Assembly: GCF_037126465.1 (NCBI RefSeq)
Contig: NC_088201.1
Location: forward strand, 228,848,016 to 228,912,015
Direction of reading: 5' to 3'
From: Ornithodoros turicata
Lineage: Eukaryota; Arthropoda; Arachnida; Ixodida; Argasidae
Length of the DNA: 64,000 nucleotides
The notes below the pieces were generated by a model. That model saw only the letters and a list, made by a program, of their open reading frames with translations, ran no database searches and was not told where the DNA came from. This document shows positions 45,365 to 56,005 of this stretch, piece after piece (positions within the stretch are counted from its first letter, which is position 1; the number at the start of each line of letters is the position of its first letter). The position numbers were made by a program, and so were the translations under genes.

Positions 45365-48300
45365 AAGGCCTGTTCCGACATATATAACAGCGCCCTATTA
45401 TCGCGCAACAAAAACAGCGCTCATTGTTAATAGGCGGTTCACAGGCGCTAGCGCTATTATGCAACGGAAGGTCGGCGGTCGTTCCCGGTGTCTCTCATGT
45501 TGACACCTCTGGGGCAGGGAAAGGTAACAGAAATGCTCATTGTTAATAGACGGTTCACTAGGCGCTAGCGCTATTATTTAACGGAAGGTCGGCGGTCGTT
45601 CCCGGTGTCTCTCTTGATGACACCTCTGGGGCAGGGAAAGGTAACGGAGACGCTCATTGTTAATAGACGGTTCACTAGGCGCTAGCGCTATTATTTAGCG
45701 GAAGGTTTGCGGTCGTTAACGGTGTCTGCTACGATGACACCTCTGGGGCAGGGAAAGGTAACAGAAACGGTAAGGAAAACGCTCATTGTTAATAGACGGT
45801 TCACTAGCCGCTAGCGCTATTATTTAACGGAAGGTCGGCGGTCGTTCCCGGTGTCTCTCTTGATGACACCTCTGGGGCACGGAAAGGTAACGGAGACGCT
45901 CATTGTTAATAGACGGTTCACTAGGCGCTAGCGCTATTATTTAGCGGAAGGTTTGCGGTCGTTAACGGTGTCTGCTACGATGACACCTCTGGGGCAGGGA
46001 AAGGTAACAGAAACGGTAAGGAAAACGCTCATTGTTAATAGACGGTTCACTAGCCGCTAGCGCTATTATTTAACGGAAGGTCGGCGGTCGTTCCCGGTGT
46101 CTCTCTTGATGACACCTCTGGGGCAGGGAAAGGTAACGGAGACGCTCATTGTTAATAGACGGTTCACTAGGCGCTAGCGCTATTATTTAGCGGAAGGTTT
46201 GCGGTCGTTAACGGTGTCTGCTACGATGACACCTCTGGGGCAGGGAAAGGTAACAGAAACGGTAAGGAAAACGCTCATTGTTAATAGACGGTTCACTAGC
46301 CGCTAGCGCTATTATTTAACGGAAGGTCGGCGGTCGTTCCCGGTGTCTCCTACGATGACACCTCTGGGGCAGGGAAAGGTAACAGAAACGGTAACAAAAA
46401 CGCTCATTGTTAATAGACGGTTCACTAGACGCTAGCGTTATTATTTAACGGAATGTCGGCGGTCGTTCCCGGTATCTCCTACGATGACACCTCTGGGGCA
46501 GGGAAAGGTAACAGAAACGGTAACAAAAACGCTCATTGTTAATAGGCGGTTCACTAGGCGCCAGCGCTATTATTTAGCGGAAGGTTTGCGGTCGTTCCCG
46601 GTGTCTCCTACGATGACACCTCTGGCGCAGGGAAAAGTGACAGAAACGGTAGCAAAAACGCTCATTGTTAATAGCGGTTCACTAGCCGCTAGCGCTATTA
46701 TTTAGCGGAAGGTTTGCGGTCGTTCCCGGTGTCTCCTACGATGACACCTCTGGCGCAGGGAAAAGTGACAGAAACGGTAGCAAAAACGCTCATTGTTAAT
46801 AGACGGTTCACTAGCCGCTAGCGCTATTATTTAGCGGAAGGTCGGCGGTCGTTCCCGGTGTCTCCTACGATGACACCTCTGGGGCAGGGAAAGGTAACAG
46901 AAACTGTAACAAAAACGCTCATTTTTAATAGGCGGTTCACTAGGCGCTAGCGCTATTATTTAACGGAAGGTCGGCGATCGTTCCCGGTGTCGCCTACAAT
47001 GACACCTCTAGGGCAGGGAAAGGTAACAGAAACGATAACAAAAACGCTCATTGTTAATAGGCGGTTCACTAGGCGCTTGCGCTATTATTTAGCGGAACAT
47101 TAGCGGTCGTTCACGGTGTCTCCTACAATGACACCTCTGGGGCAGGGAAAGGTAACAGAAACGGTAACAAAAACGCTCATTGTTAATAGACGGTTCACTA
47201 GACGCTAGCGTTATTATTTAACGGAATGTCGGCGGTCGTTCCCGGTATCTCCTACGATGACACCTCTGGGGCAGGGAAAGGTAACAGAAACGGTAACAAA
47301 AACGCTCATTGTTAATAGACGGTTCACTAGACGCTAGCGTTATTATTTAACGGAATGTCGGCGGTCGTTCCCGGTATCTCCTACGATGACACCTCTGGGG
47401 CAGGGAAAGGTAACAGAAACGGTAACAAAAACGCTCATTGTTAATAGGCGGTTCACTAGGCGCCAGCGCTATTATTTAGCGGAAGGTTTGCGGTCGTTCC
47501 CGGTGTCTCCTACGATGACACCTCTGGGGCAGGGAAAGGTAACAGAAACGGTAACAAAAACGCTCATTGTTAATAGGCGGTTCACTAGGCGCTAGCGCTA
47601 TTATTTAGCGGAAGGTCGGCGGTCGTTCCCGGTGTCTCCTACGATGACACCTCTGGGGCAGGAAAAGGTAACAGAAACGGTAACAAAAACGCTCATTGTT
47701 AATAGGCGGTTCACTAGGCGCTAGCGCTATTATTTAGCGGAACATTAGCGGTCGTTCACGGTGTCTCCTACAATGACACCTCTGGGGCAGGGAAAGGTAA
47801 CAGAAACGGTAACAAAAACGCTCATTGTTAATAGACGGTTCACTAGACGCTAGCGTTATTATTTAACGGAATGTCGGCGGTCGTTCCCGGTATCTCCTAC
47901 GATGACACCTCTGGGGCAGGGAAAGGTAACAGAAACGGTAACAAAAACGCTCATTGTTAATAGGCGGTTCACTAGGCGCCAGCGCTATTATTTAGCGGAA
48001 GGTTTGCGGTCGTTCCCGGTGTCTCCTACGATGACACCTCTGGGGCAGGGAAAGGTGACAGAAACGGTAGCAAAAACGCTCATTGTTAATAGCGGTTCAC
48101 TAGGCGCTAGCGCTATTATTTAGCGGAAGGTCGGCGGTCGTTCCCGGTGTCTCCTACGATGACACCTCTGGGGCAGGAAAAGGTAACAGAAACGGTAACA
48201 AAAACGCTCATTGTTAATAGGCGGTTCACTAGGCGCTAGCGCTATTATTTAACGGAAGGTCGGCGATCGTTCCCGGTGTCGCCTAAAATGATACCTCTAG

Positions 48301-49038
48301 GGCAGGGAAAGGTAACAGAAACGATAACAAAAACGCTCATTGTTAATAGGCGGTTCACTAGGCGCTAGCGCTATTATTTAGCGGAACATTAGCGGTCGTT
48401 CACGGTGTCTCCTACGATGCCACCTCTGGGGCAGGGAAAGGTAACAGAAACGGTAACAGAAACGCTCACTGTTAATAGACGGTTCACTAGGCGCTAGCGC
48501 TATTATTTAGCGGAAGGTCGGCGGTGTCTCACAAAAGAAAGAAGGAAAAAAAAGCTGGAGGTAGGGCGGTACCAAAAACCAAAACGGAAACTTAACGGAA
48601 ACGAAAGCAACAATGGTGGTAACCGAAACTGAAACAGAAACAAATAAGGGCCAGTAACGAAGGTGGTAACGGAAACGAACACGATTCCGTTACCTTTCCC
48701 TGCTCTGGGGTTCGACAGCATGCGGACGAACAAGTTCCATCAACTGACTGAACTAAAAATTACCACACACTTTGCATGACAGACCCGTCGGTTCCAATGC
48801 GGTCGCCGTGCCGTGAAATGCGGAAGCGAAAGAACTCCGCGACCTACGCGACGTCATCGCTGAATAGTGCCTTCTCATTGGCTAGCACGATTGTAGCGCT
48901 AACATTGGCGTTGGACAAGTTGACATGAGCTCAACTCCGGCTAGCGCTAATCTTTAGCGGTATAGAGCACTGCGAGAAGAATATCGGCCTATTTTCTAGC
49001 GCTATATAGGAAAATCGCTATATGTCGGGATAGTCCTT
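45365..49038. mobile_element. Same MITE family, enlarged by an internal minisatellite
   Basis: The left end AAGGCCTGTTCCGACATATA and right end TATATGTCGGGATAGTCCTT are the same termini as at 44398. The right-hand 400 bp (48700-49038) match 44570-44892. The interior is replaced by the tandem array described separately. Confidence 0.85.
45415..48530. repeat. Minisatellite, about 117-130-bp unit, about 25 units
   Basis: Units start ACGCTCATTGTTAATAG near 45415, 45534, 45652, 45779, 45896 and so on to 48463. Each contains the palindrome GGCGCTAGCGCTATTATTTA and GATGACACCTCTGGGGCAGG. Higher-order structure is visible: units of 117 and 128 bp alternate at 45.6-46.3 kb. Longer runs of 129-bp units with a shared variant (GCGTTATTATTTAACGGAATG) recur near 46.4, 47.2, 47.3 and 47.8 kb. 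The frames MTPLGQGKVTETV... are read-throughs of the repeat, not genes. Confidence 0.95.
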
Positions 49039-49111
49039 GAGCCCCTGGTGAGCGTCGCCGCGCTGCCGTAGCACAGCGATGCACGTTGTCTCTCCTGTTG
49101 GAGCCCTTGAC

Positions 49112-49520
49112 CACGACCTACTAGATTATAACGACCATGTCACAATCAGCAAACCCTATGAGGTGCCTGTCCGCACGATCCGCCAGGGGCGCTACTGACG
49201 CGCCCTGGCAGACTGGCGCACGATTGGACGATGGGAATTTGAATTCTGAACTCGCAGAAGCGTATGTACGACAACCGTAGCAGACGACAGCGATAGCTCC
49301 TATGAAAACGCGTAGAATGATGATAATAATCAACCTCAGAATTAAACATCCGTGGAAGTCCACAGCTTGTACAGAAATACTAAGGTAAGCTGAAGTACAA
49401 AGTTTTGTAGAAGTTGAGGAAGCAATCACAAGGACGATCAGAAGCGCCACCGCTGCCTTCCAAAAATGCGGCGCATGGGAGGGGTACGCCTGACATGGTC
49501 GTTATAATCTAGTAGGTCGT
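49112..49520. mobile_element. Inverted-repeat element, ACGACCTACTAGATT termini
   Basis: A 30-bp inverted repeat: ACGACCTACTAGATTATAAC at 49112 and its inverse ending about 49520. The interior of about 350 bp shows no gene. Target duplication is unclear. Confidence 0.8.
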
Positions 49521-50035
49521 GCTCTTGACTTTCATTTCGCGGTTGTTTTGCGATCGGAGGTTGATTTTCGCGACAAGAAAAATTGTATTAATGCTCGTGA
49601 ATTTTTTCCTACCTGTGGCTACAACATGCTGCCGATTTCCTTTCGGCAACGCGAGGACACAGTGTTCCTTGGCTGAACGGTACACAGATAGACACCACAA
49701 ACACAGCGCACAACAACAGCTGACGTTTGTTAGAAAGACAGCACTACTAAGGCTGATCCACAAAATTCACCCGAAAGAAGGTGACCTCATTCTCTCTATG
49801 GGCGAGTCTTGCTGCTCTCATTGGTGGCTGCCTTACCTCGCGTTCGGCGAGGATATGTTACAGAACAAACACGCCCTACTAGTCTGCGGTTGTTTCCGTG
49901 GCTGTATTGGCCGTTGGCACTCGACTGGCAATCGAGGCACGCGTAGTTAAAATTACGCCGATATCTGACTTTTTGTATGACTCATATATCAATTAACGAT
50001 GAAAAATGGAAGCCACAGGAAAGATTAGTCAGCTG

Positions 50036-50585
50036 CAGTCTTGGGTAAGTTACTTCTAAAAAGTAACTTAGTTACAGTTGCAGTTTATCTGCCAAAATAG
50101 CAACTAAGTTACAGTTGTAGTTACTTTCTCGGTCGACTAACTAGTTACAGTTACAGCTACTGGGAGAAAGTAACTTACTTACATTACAGGCTACTTTTTA
50201 AAAAATGTTACCGTGACAGGGTGAAGTGCGATAAAAATAGTCTATACCACTAACTACTACCACTAACTAACTAAGGGTCACTAACTTCACTGATTTCTGT
50301 TCGCAAAGCTGGAATACCCTGCTCGGTCGAGAGCCCAAGACAAGGGGGAACATACTGGTTACGGATAAAAGGCAGGAAGTAGGGGACTGTAGGGTAAAGA
50401 AAAAAAAAAGATCTACATTTATTCGAGTAACTAGTTACATTTTGCAGTTACATTCACAGAAAGAGTAACTAGCTACAATTAAAAGCTACTTCTCTGGAGA
50501 TGTAGCTAGTTACTGTAACTACTTACCCCCAAAGTAACTAGTTACAGTTAAAAGTTAAAAGTAACTGAGTTACTACCCAAGACTG
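50036..50585. mobile_element. hAT MITE with perfect 8-bp duplication
   Basis: GTCAGCTG at 50028-50035 and at 50586-50593. The termini are CAGTCTTGGGTAAGTTACT and AGTTACTACCCAAGACTG. The interior repeats GTAACTTAGTTAC/GTAACTAGTTAC. It is inserted into the end of a Ruka-like SINE that continues at 50586. Confidence 0.93.
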
Positions 50586-50760
50586 GTCAGCTGTAGGACA
50601 CGAACCCACATCTTCTGGATTTCCGGTCCATGGCTCTACCAACTGAGCTAAGCTAGCACACCTCCTCCAGCGACCTCCAAGGGCGCGTCGCCTGAAGGGA
50701 CAATTCAATCACTCTCTCTCTCACTCATCCCCTTTCACACTTATATTTTTCTCACTTTTT
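50586..50760 (-). mobile_element. Ruka-like SINE fragment, minus strand
   Basis: On the minus strand it has the A box TAGCTCAGTTGGTAGAGCC and the B box GGGTTCGTGTCC. The plus strand shows the CTCTCTCTCACTC and TTTCACACTTATATTTTTC body also found at 27810-27860. Its end is cut by the hAT. Confidence 0.75.
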
Positions 50761-50959
50761 CACATATTTCAATTGGTTCCGAAAGTCAGGAAACTTGTTC
50801 TCGCCGCAAACCCGTCTATGCCTACTTGGAGACAGTTCAAACAAGACAAGTAGTGCGCAGACATATTGTTGTCGAATGGTTCGAAACAAATCCGAATGTG
50901 CTCATTGGCCTTGGCTTGTCAGCGAAGTAAATCAGGCTGAAAGAAGGAGCGCCCCCTTT

Positions 50960-51035
50960 TGTCAGTCGTGACGTTGCCCAGCTACGTGAGGCCGACAACG
51001 CAAACCCTTTCACCACCACCACCACTACCACCACC
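50960..51035 (+). mobile_element. Very short 5'-truncated SINE
   Basis: Perfect 11-bp duplication AGCGCCCCCTT (50949-50959 and 51036-51046). Only the last 76 bp (GTGAGGCCGACAACG and (CAC)n) were integrated. It shows that the (CAC)n-tailed family moves by target-primed reverse transcription. Confidence 0.85.
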
Positions 51036-51429
51036 AGCGCCCCCTTCTGTATTTTCGCGGAAACGGAAGGCACAAATCTTTACCTCCACTTGGCGTTTCG
51101 GCGTACATCTAACATGGGTACGTCTGAAGGCGTACGTCTGACATAGGTACGAACCCATCTCTCATCGGATATATCGCTTTCAGACTTCCATGAAATCTCC
51201 GAATGGAAGATCTTGAGTCGTTGTTGGCCGTATTTATCCCGTTCACCTGGTAGCCACACGTGGAGCTCGAGGGATATCTGACGTCACGCGCTCCTCAGAT
51301 TTTCCCGCAATGCTTTGCGGCGGCGGGCGGGCTCCATGGGCGATCGTGTCGGGCGGGCGGCCCAGCGGGCGCGTAATCGTCAAAAATATGCCCATCCGTA
51401 CAGCGTACTCATAAAGTGCTGGTGGCACC

Positions 51430-51985
51430 ATAATTCTACATGAGGTTTACACAACTGGACAAAAAAGTAGAGAAACTCCGACTTAACATAAGACTACTCT
51501 GGAGTAGTCTGCAAAGTACGTGCTACATTGGCGAGACAGGCAGGAAACGGAACACTCGTTTCAAAGAACATAAACGGGACATAAAGAGCGCGACGCACGC
51601 CACACGGTTCAAGACGGAGCTTACAGAGCATTGTTGGGACACGGGGCATTGTTTTTTGACTTTCCATTCCATTTATTTTCCTTTTGCGCTACAGCACAAT
51701 TGGAGGAGGTACGCCAAAAAGCAGCAAACGCTGCTTGACTAGGGCTTCGATAACGCGGTGACCTTGGCCAGAGAACAAAGATGGGGACCCAGGGATCTTC
51801 TAGAGTCTTGGCACATACGTGGTGACCCTTCCCGAACAATACTCCCATCTCCTGAAATAGCGACCGGTTGTGTAATCTCTCATCCAGTTGGGCACTGATG
51901 ATGTCCGTCGTATGGCGGACGAAACGTCTCAGTAAACCTTGTTATTTTGTTATGTTAACTCGGAGTTTCTCTACTTTTTTGTCCA
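51430..51985 (+). mobile_element. Penelope-like element fragment, GIY-YIG and terminal region
   Basis: The frame at 51440 reads STCYIGETGRKRNTRFKEH, then TRFKTELTEHCWDTGH, the GIY-YIG endonuclease of a Penelope-like element. It is followed by a non-coding end that contains CACTGATGATGTCC...GGACGAAACG. A related copy lies on the minus strand at 59715-60480. It is 5'-truncated and frame-broken near 51680. Confidence 0.85.
51895..51925 (+). ncRNA. Hammerhead-ribozyme-like core in Penelope-like element end
   Basis: CTGATGA (51895-51901), a hairpin GTCCGTC-GTAT-GGCGGAC with seven pairs, then GAAAC (51921-51925). This is the conserved order of the hammerhead core with its stem II. Penelope-like elements are known to carry hammerhead motifs near their ends. 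Stems I and III and the cleavage site could not be settled by eye. Confidence 0.55.
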
Positions 51986-52292
51986 GTTATGTCGTCTCCT
52001 GTCTTTTGGAGCATTTTTGCGTAAGATTTACACCTCGTTCGGACCCTCTTTTGCAATTCAGAAATTTTGCTTCCGTTGTCCTTGAAGCAAAGCCAAAAAC
52101 CCGAACTGCACCAATATGACTGAACCCGCACAGGACAAAGAAAAAAAAAGAAAACCGACTCCGATCCTTGAATGAAATACCGTTGGACATGTAACAATGT
52201 AAACATTCTTTCAGCAGCCTTTCTTAGTTGGGATAAAGAGACGCGACCCCTTTGCGATTGTACAGTTCATAGTGTCAACGTTCATCTTTCAG

Positions 52293-52346
52293 GAGGGAAA
52301 AATCTGCATTTTCGGCGTGTGCATAGACACGAAACGCAGAGGATGA
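52293..52346 (+). CDS. Copy B terminal exon with stop codon
   Basis: The acceptor is GTTCATCTTTCAG. Seventeen codons, EGKICIFGVCIDTKRRG, then TGA at 52344-52346. It continues phase 0 from FDGKPCGGNG and keeps the C-x4-C pair. The flanks match 10640-10870, including the 3' untranslated region. Confidence 0.9.
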   Translation, partial: EGKICIFGVCIDTKRRG

Positions 52347-52465
52347 CAAGAGACGATATCGACCACAAGGTCCTGGGCTGAAGCTTGCCAGTTCCATTTC
52401 CAAACGCACAGCTGAACATTCGAAATCCCTCTTACGCCGTAAGGAGAAATGCTTCTAATGAAAAT

Positions 52466-52471
52466 AATAAA
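52466..52471 (+). terminator. Poly(A) signal AATAAA, copy B
   Basis: 120 bp after the copy B stop, in the same context as 10832-10837 (AATAATAAAGTG). Confidence 0.75.
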
Positions 52472-52479
52472 GTGAAAGG

Positions 52480-53700
52480 CAATTCCTGCAGTGAGTGTGG
52501 CGTAGTTGTAGAGAACGTAGAACAAGGAAGGGAACCCGAGACAGGGGTGAAGAGACGACACAACAAATTCTCAAACACAGCATGCCCTTTATATTCAAAA
52601 ATTTCCGGAGAGGAGGAACAGGAAGAAAGGATGGCTTACTCACACAATTGCCACGTGCAGCAATCTCAACCGACTCCCTCAACAACCTTCGCCAAACATT
52701 CTTTTCTTTACAAAGTACACTGGTTTCATGAAAAACAGGTTTGCAATTGTTACATTGCTGCCTGCACATGCTGCCTAAGCAAAAGTAGCTGTCCCAGAGA
52801 AGTAGAATTAAAAAGCACTGTCCTAGCTGCCGATCTGACCAAGGGTGCAGACTTTCTGCCTTGAGGGTGTGCTAGTAGATAGGTATTCGTAGTAACCCTG
52901 CAAATTCACCCAAGGTTTCAGACGGATTTAGTGTAATCATGGGCTTAGTCATCATCTTCACATGGTACTTGCGCTTGACGTCCTCCTACACGTCATTCGT
53001 ACCTTCCTTTTTTTTTTTGCATGCAGCACACCACTTCCAATCTCCCAGCTGTGCACTTGTACTTTCATATAATATCTTAAGTAGCATGCCCTTACAGTAT
53101 CCCCTTCTTAGTATACAACAACGCCTCCGCCCGCTCCGTTGCAAAGCCCAGGAGACTACATTAGACAAGGCACTTTTAGCGACACTGGACTCATTGTAGT
53201 TCAGGCATTAGTTAAAATCATCGGTACAACAAAAGGGCAAAATAACGAAACAACAATACGCACCAGCCTGGTGGCGTGTGACGTCGTTTTCTGTTTTCTG
53301 TTCATTAACTGCGCAGTTTTATGTAAAGAAAAGAGGTAAAAGATGCGTTATCCTCACATGTTTGCGAAGTTCGTACTGCTCAACAAGCGCATTTGTGCCC
53401 ACCAAACACACCAAAACCTAACAGACGCAGCGGACACATCGAACCGGAACTTCGATATTTCCCAACATCCCTAGCGCCGGCTCTCCACTTGAAAACCACC
53501 TATTAGAGGCTAGCCTCTCCAGTGTGGACTCCCGAGCCTTCGACACCGCGAAACTGTTAGGCCCTCCGTCGTCCGACAAGGCGCCTGAGCGCACTTGAAG
53601 TTTCTCAACTTATACAACTCGGCATATGGACATCGTATGCCTCGCTCAATGTGCGCTGTGTGTGCCCCCAGCGTCATCTTGAACACCGCGTTACAACATG
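52480..53700. other. Region downstream of copy B, no recognised gene
   Basis: An open frame of 159 codons runs from 52385 to 52864, but it begins inside the copy B 3' untranslated region and shows no domain. Positions 52900-53460 contain only AT-rich sequence and short pyrimidine runs. Confidence 0.4.
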
Positions 53701-54828
53701 GTGACACTGACATTTTCGTTCCTTCTCATGAATTTTGTACTAGTTGTACGCCACATACAACCGAGCACAGATAGCTATCCTGCTGCACTCACGGGATATC
53801 TCGTTGCGACGTGATGCACCGGTACTACCGTGATTGTTTACTATCCGCGTCGGGTATCCGCGGAATGAACGCGGATGACACATTCGATGCTGTCATCGCG
53901 ATACCGAACTATAGTAACCCAACAGCCATACATTGGCAGATGCACGGGCAGATGAACCTCGTGGCCATTGCCACGTCGTCGTCGTGGTTGCCTTCGAGTG
54001 ATCGGAAGCAAAACAAACCCCAGCTTCCGCGACGTCACGGCTGAAAGAAGCTCACGATTGGCTAACGCAGACCCATCGCTCAAAATAGCGCTAGAAAAGT
54101 TGACAGGGGCTTTACTTCGACAAGAGTAGTCTTAGAGCGGTTCACAGCAATGCGAGGAGCAAACTACAGTCAACTCTCGATTTATGAACCTTGGATGTAT
54201 GAGTTCCCTCGTTTTATGAACAGGAGCACGAGGAACCAAACTTTTTATATGAGTTTTTCCCTCGTTTTATGAACCTCGATATCCGCATAATGAATGGGGT
54301 TTCTGGGAACGAACTAGGAGTTGCCCAGCGTTTTTGCTCTCAATTTATGAACGGATCGTTCCGAGGTCAACAGAAACCTTTAAAGGGATTATTCCATTGT
54401 CTTATGAATGACGCCGGAACGGACGAAACTTTTTGCAGGTATTGCACCCTGGGTTTTTAAACCCTCGAAATCCGAACAACAAACGGGTCTTGCAGGGACC
54501 CATTAGGGAGAAAAAGTGTTGCTGACCTCAATTTATGAATAAGGTGGCCGCAGTCGGCAGGGAAACTATGGGGTCAGAAGGATTTGAGAGCATTCTAGTG
54601 ACTTGGTCCCCGTCCATGTCAGCTCGAATTATGCGCTGCACTATAAACGCAATCCCAACTCTCAAATACTGCTCGATAGTACACACCTAACGGAATGTTC
54701 AATTTATGAATTCGTCGATTTATGAGCGATTTTTCAGGAAACCGAGAGTGTTCATAAATCGAGGGTTGACCGTATAGCGAAATTTTCTAGCGCTACGTAG
54801 CAAAACGTGATATGTGGGAACTGGTCTT
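53700..54828. mobile_element. Diverged copy of the AGGCCTGTTCC MITE family, interrupted
   Basis: The right end CGTGATATGTGGGAACTGGTCTT (54806-54828) and the segment GCGACGTCACGGCTGAAAGAAG...CTCACGATTGGCTA (54030-54065) match 44700-44892 in order. A Tigger-like MITE splits it (54167-54772). The left boundary is uncertain. Confidence 0.6.
54167..54772. mobile_element. pogo/Tigger-like MITE
   Basis: TA on both sides. The termini CAGTCAACTCTCGATTTATG and, inverted, CGGTCAACCCTCGATTTATG are like those of pogo/Tigger elements in the Tc1-mariner superfamily. The interior repeats TTTATGAAC several times. No transposase remains. Confidence 0.85.
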
Positions 54829-54898
54829 AAGTGGCGCGGGAGCCGAGATGAAAAGACAAAGAAAAAAGGCACCGAGGAGCAGCTTCTACGTCATCCGC

Positions 54899-55745
54899 GC
54901 TCATGATCTGCAGAGCCGTATATTAAAAAGGAGTCTGGCCAGTAATGGGTCATGCCTATACCTGAAGCTCCACCCACTTTTTCAGCTTTCCGACCAATGA
55001 AGTCTTGAAATATGGGGCGCTATCAATCAGCCTATCCTCACTATTTGCCCCCTATCCAACATGGGCAGCGCCATTTTGGGTGGCAAGTGGATTGGATGGG
55101 ATTGAAATGGATACCTCTCGCAATCTGCAAAATTGGTGGATTTTTGGTGCCAATTTGATGAGCGCCACCTAGGGAGCGTAAGGCACGTCGGGAATTGTCG
55201 TCTGCTTCCGTCGTTGCACCGCTGCCGGCAGAACCACCTGCTGGGACACACTCTGTTGTCGGTATGATTTTTAATCAAATCTACATGAATAGTTGGAATA
55301 TAAGAGGCAAGAATGTTTATATCCATGAAATCCAGCAATTAAATATAAGATTGTACAGCACAGCTCCGTTTTTGTTATGATTTCGTTGTGATCGCCGTGT
55401 TCACTAGGCATAACACCGGTGACAAAACGTATTATTTTCGGTTAGATATCGATGGATGAGCATCAGTTGAAACCGATTTCCAAGACACGTATATGAGGAT
55501 GTACATTTGCAGCGTAAAATCAGAGTAGTCTGTGAAAATTATTTGTCACGAAATCCCCGCTTCACTGTGTTTGTTTTCGTCGCCATTTTGGGTGGCAGTA
55601 TGGTGTCATGGCGACCCCCTTGATAAAGAGCAAACCAATCAGTGGAGCGAAACTGTGATTGACAAGTCGAGCCTCTTTTTTTGACTCCTCCCAATGGCCA
55701 GACTCCCTTTTAATATACGGCTCTGATGATCCGTGCTCATGATCC
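54899..55745. mobile_element. Inverted-repeat element, GAGCCGTATATTAAAA termini
   Basis: About 50 bp of inverted repeat (54899-54948 and 55692-55744) containing GCAGAGCCGTATATTAAAAA and the inverse. The interior carries GCGCCATTTTGGGTGGCA twice in opposite orientation (55070, 55582). No gene is recognised. Confidence 0.75.
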
Positions 55746-56005
55746 CCACCTGGTGCTGGCCAATCGCCCTTAGTGGATAACGGCCACTTCCCCGAGGCTG
55801 AAGAAGAAGATGAAGCTTCTACTTCACGCGGGGATCGTGTCTCTCGCCCGCGACTACCTTTCTTCGACTGTCTCTTGTATATTTTATTGCGCAGTGACAA
55901 TACGCCGCAGATGGGAAATATTTTGCATGTTGACGCCTTGTGGACACCTTCACAAATGATGCAGGATTTCGGGTCATGTTAACTGTCACTTCCATGCTCC
56001 TTTAA

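Larger units (their letters stand above)
40958..52292 (+). other. Copy B last intron, 11.3 kb of nested repeats
   Basis: The counterpart in A is 1.19 kb. From left to right it holds a tRNA-like repeat (41448), a MITE (42442), the left half of a hAT shared with A (42605-43130), a palindrome (43140-44010), a MITE (44398), a minisatellite MITE (45365-49038), an inverted-repeat element (49112), a hAT (50036), a SINE piece (50586) and a Penelope-like piece (51430). Positions 41010-41440 look like one end of another DNA transposon (a palindromic CAGGGGCAG start) with no recognisable coding part. Confidence 0.7.

Noticed and set aside
46484..48123. Frames reading MTPLGQGKVTETVTKTLIVN several times
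   Set aside because: They are read-throughs of the minisatellite unit and vary with unit phase; not genes.
52385..52864. 159-codon frame after copy B
   Set aside because: It starts inside copy B's 3' untranslated region, crosses the poly(A) signal and has no recognisable domain.
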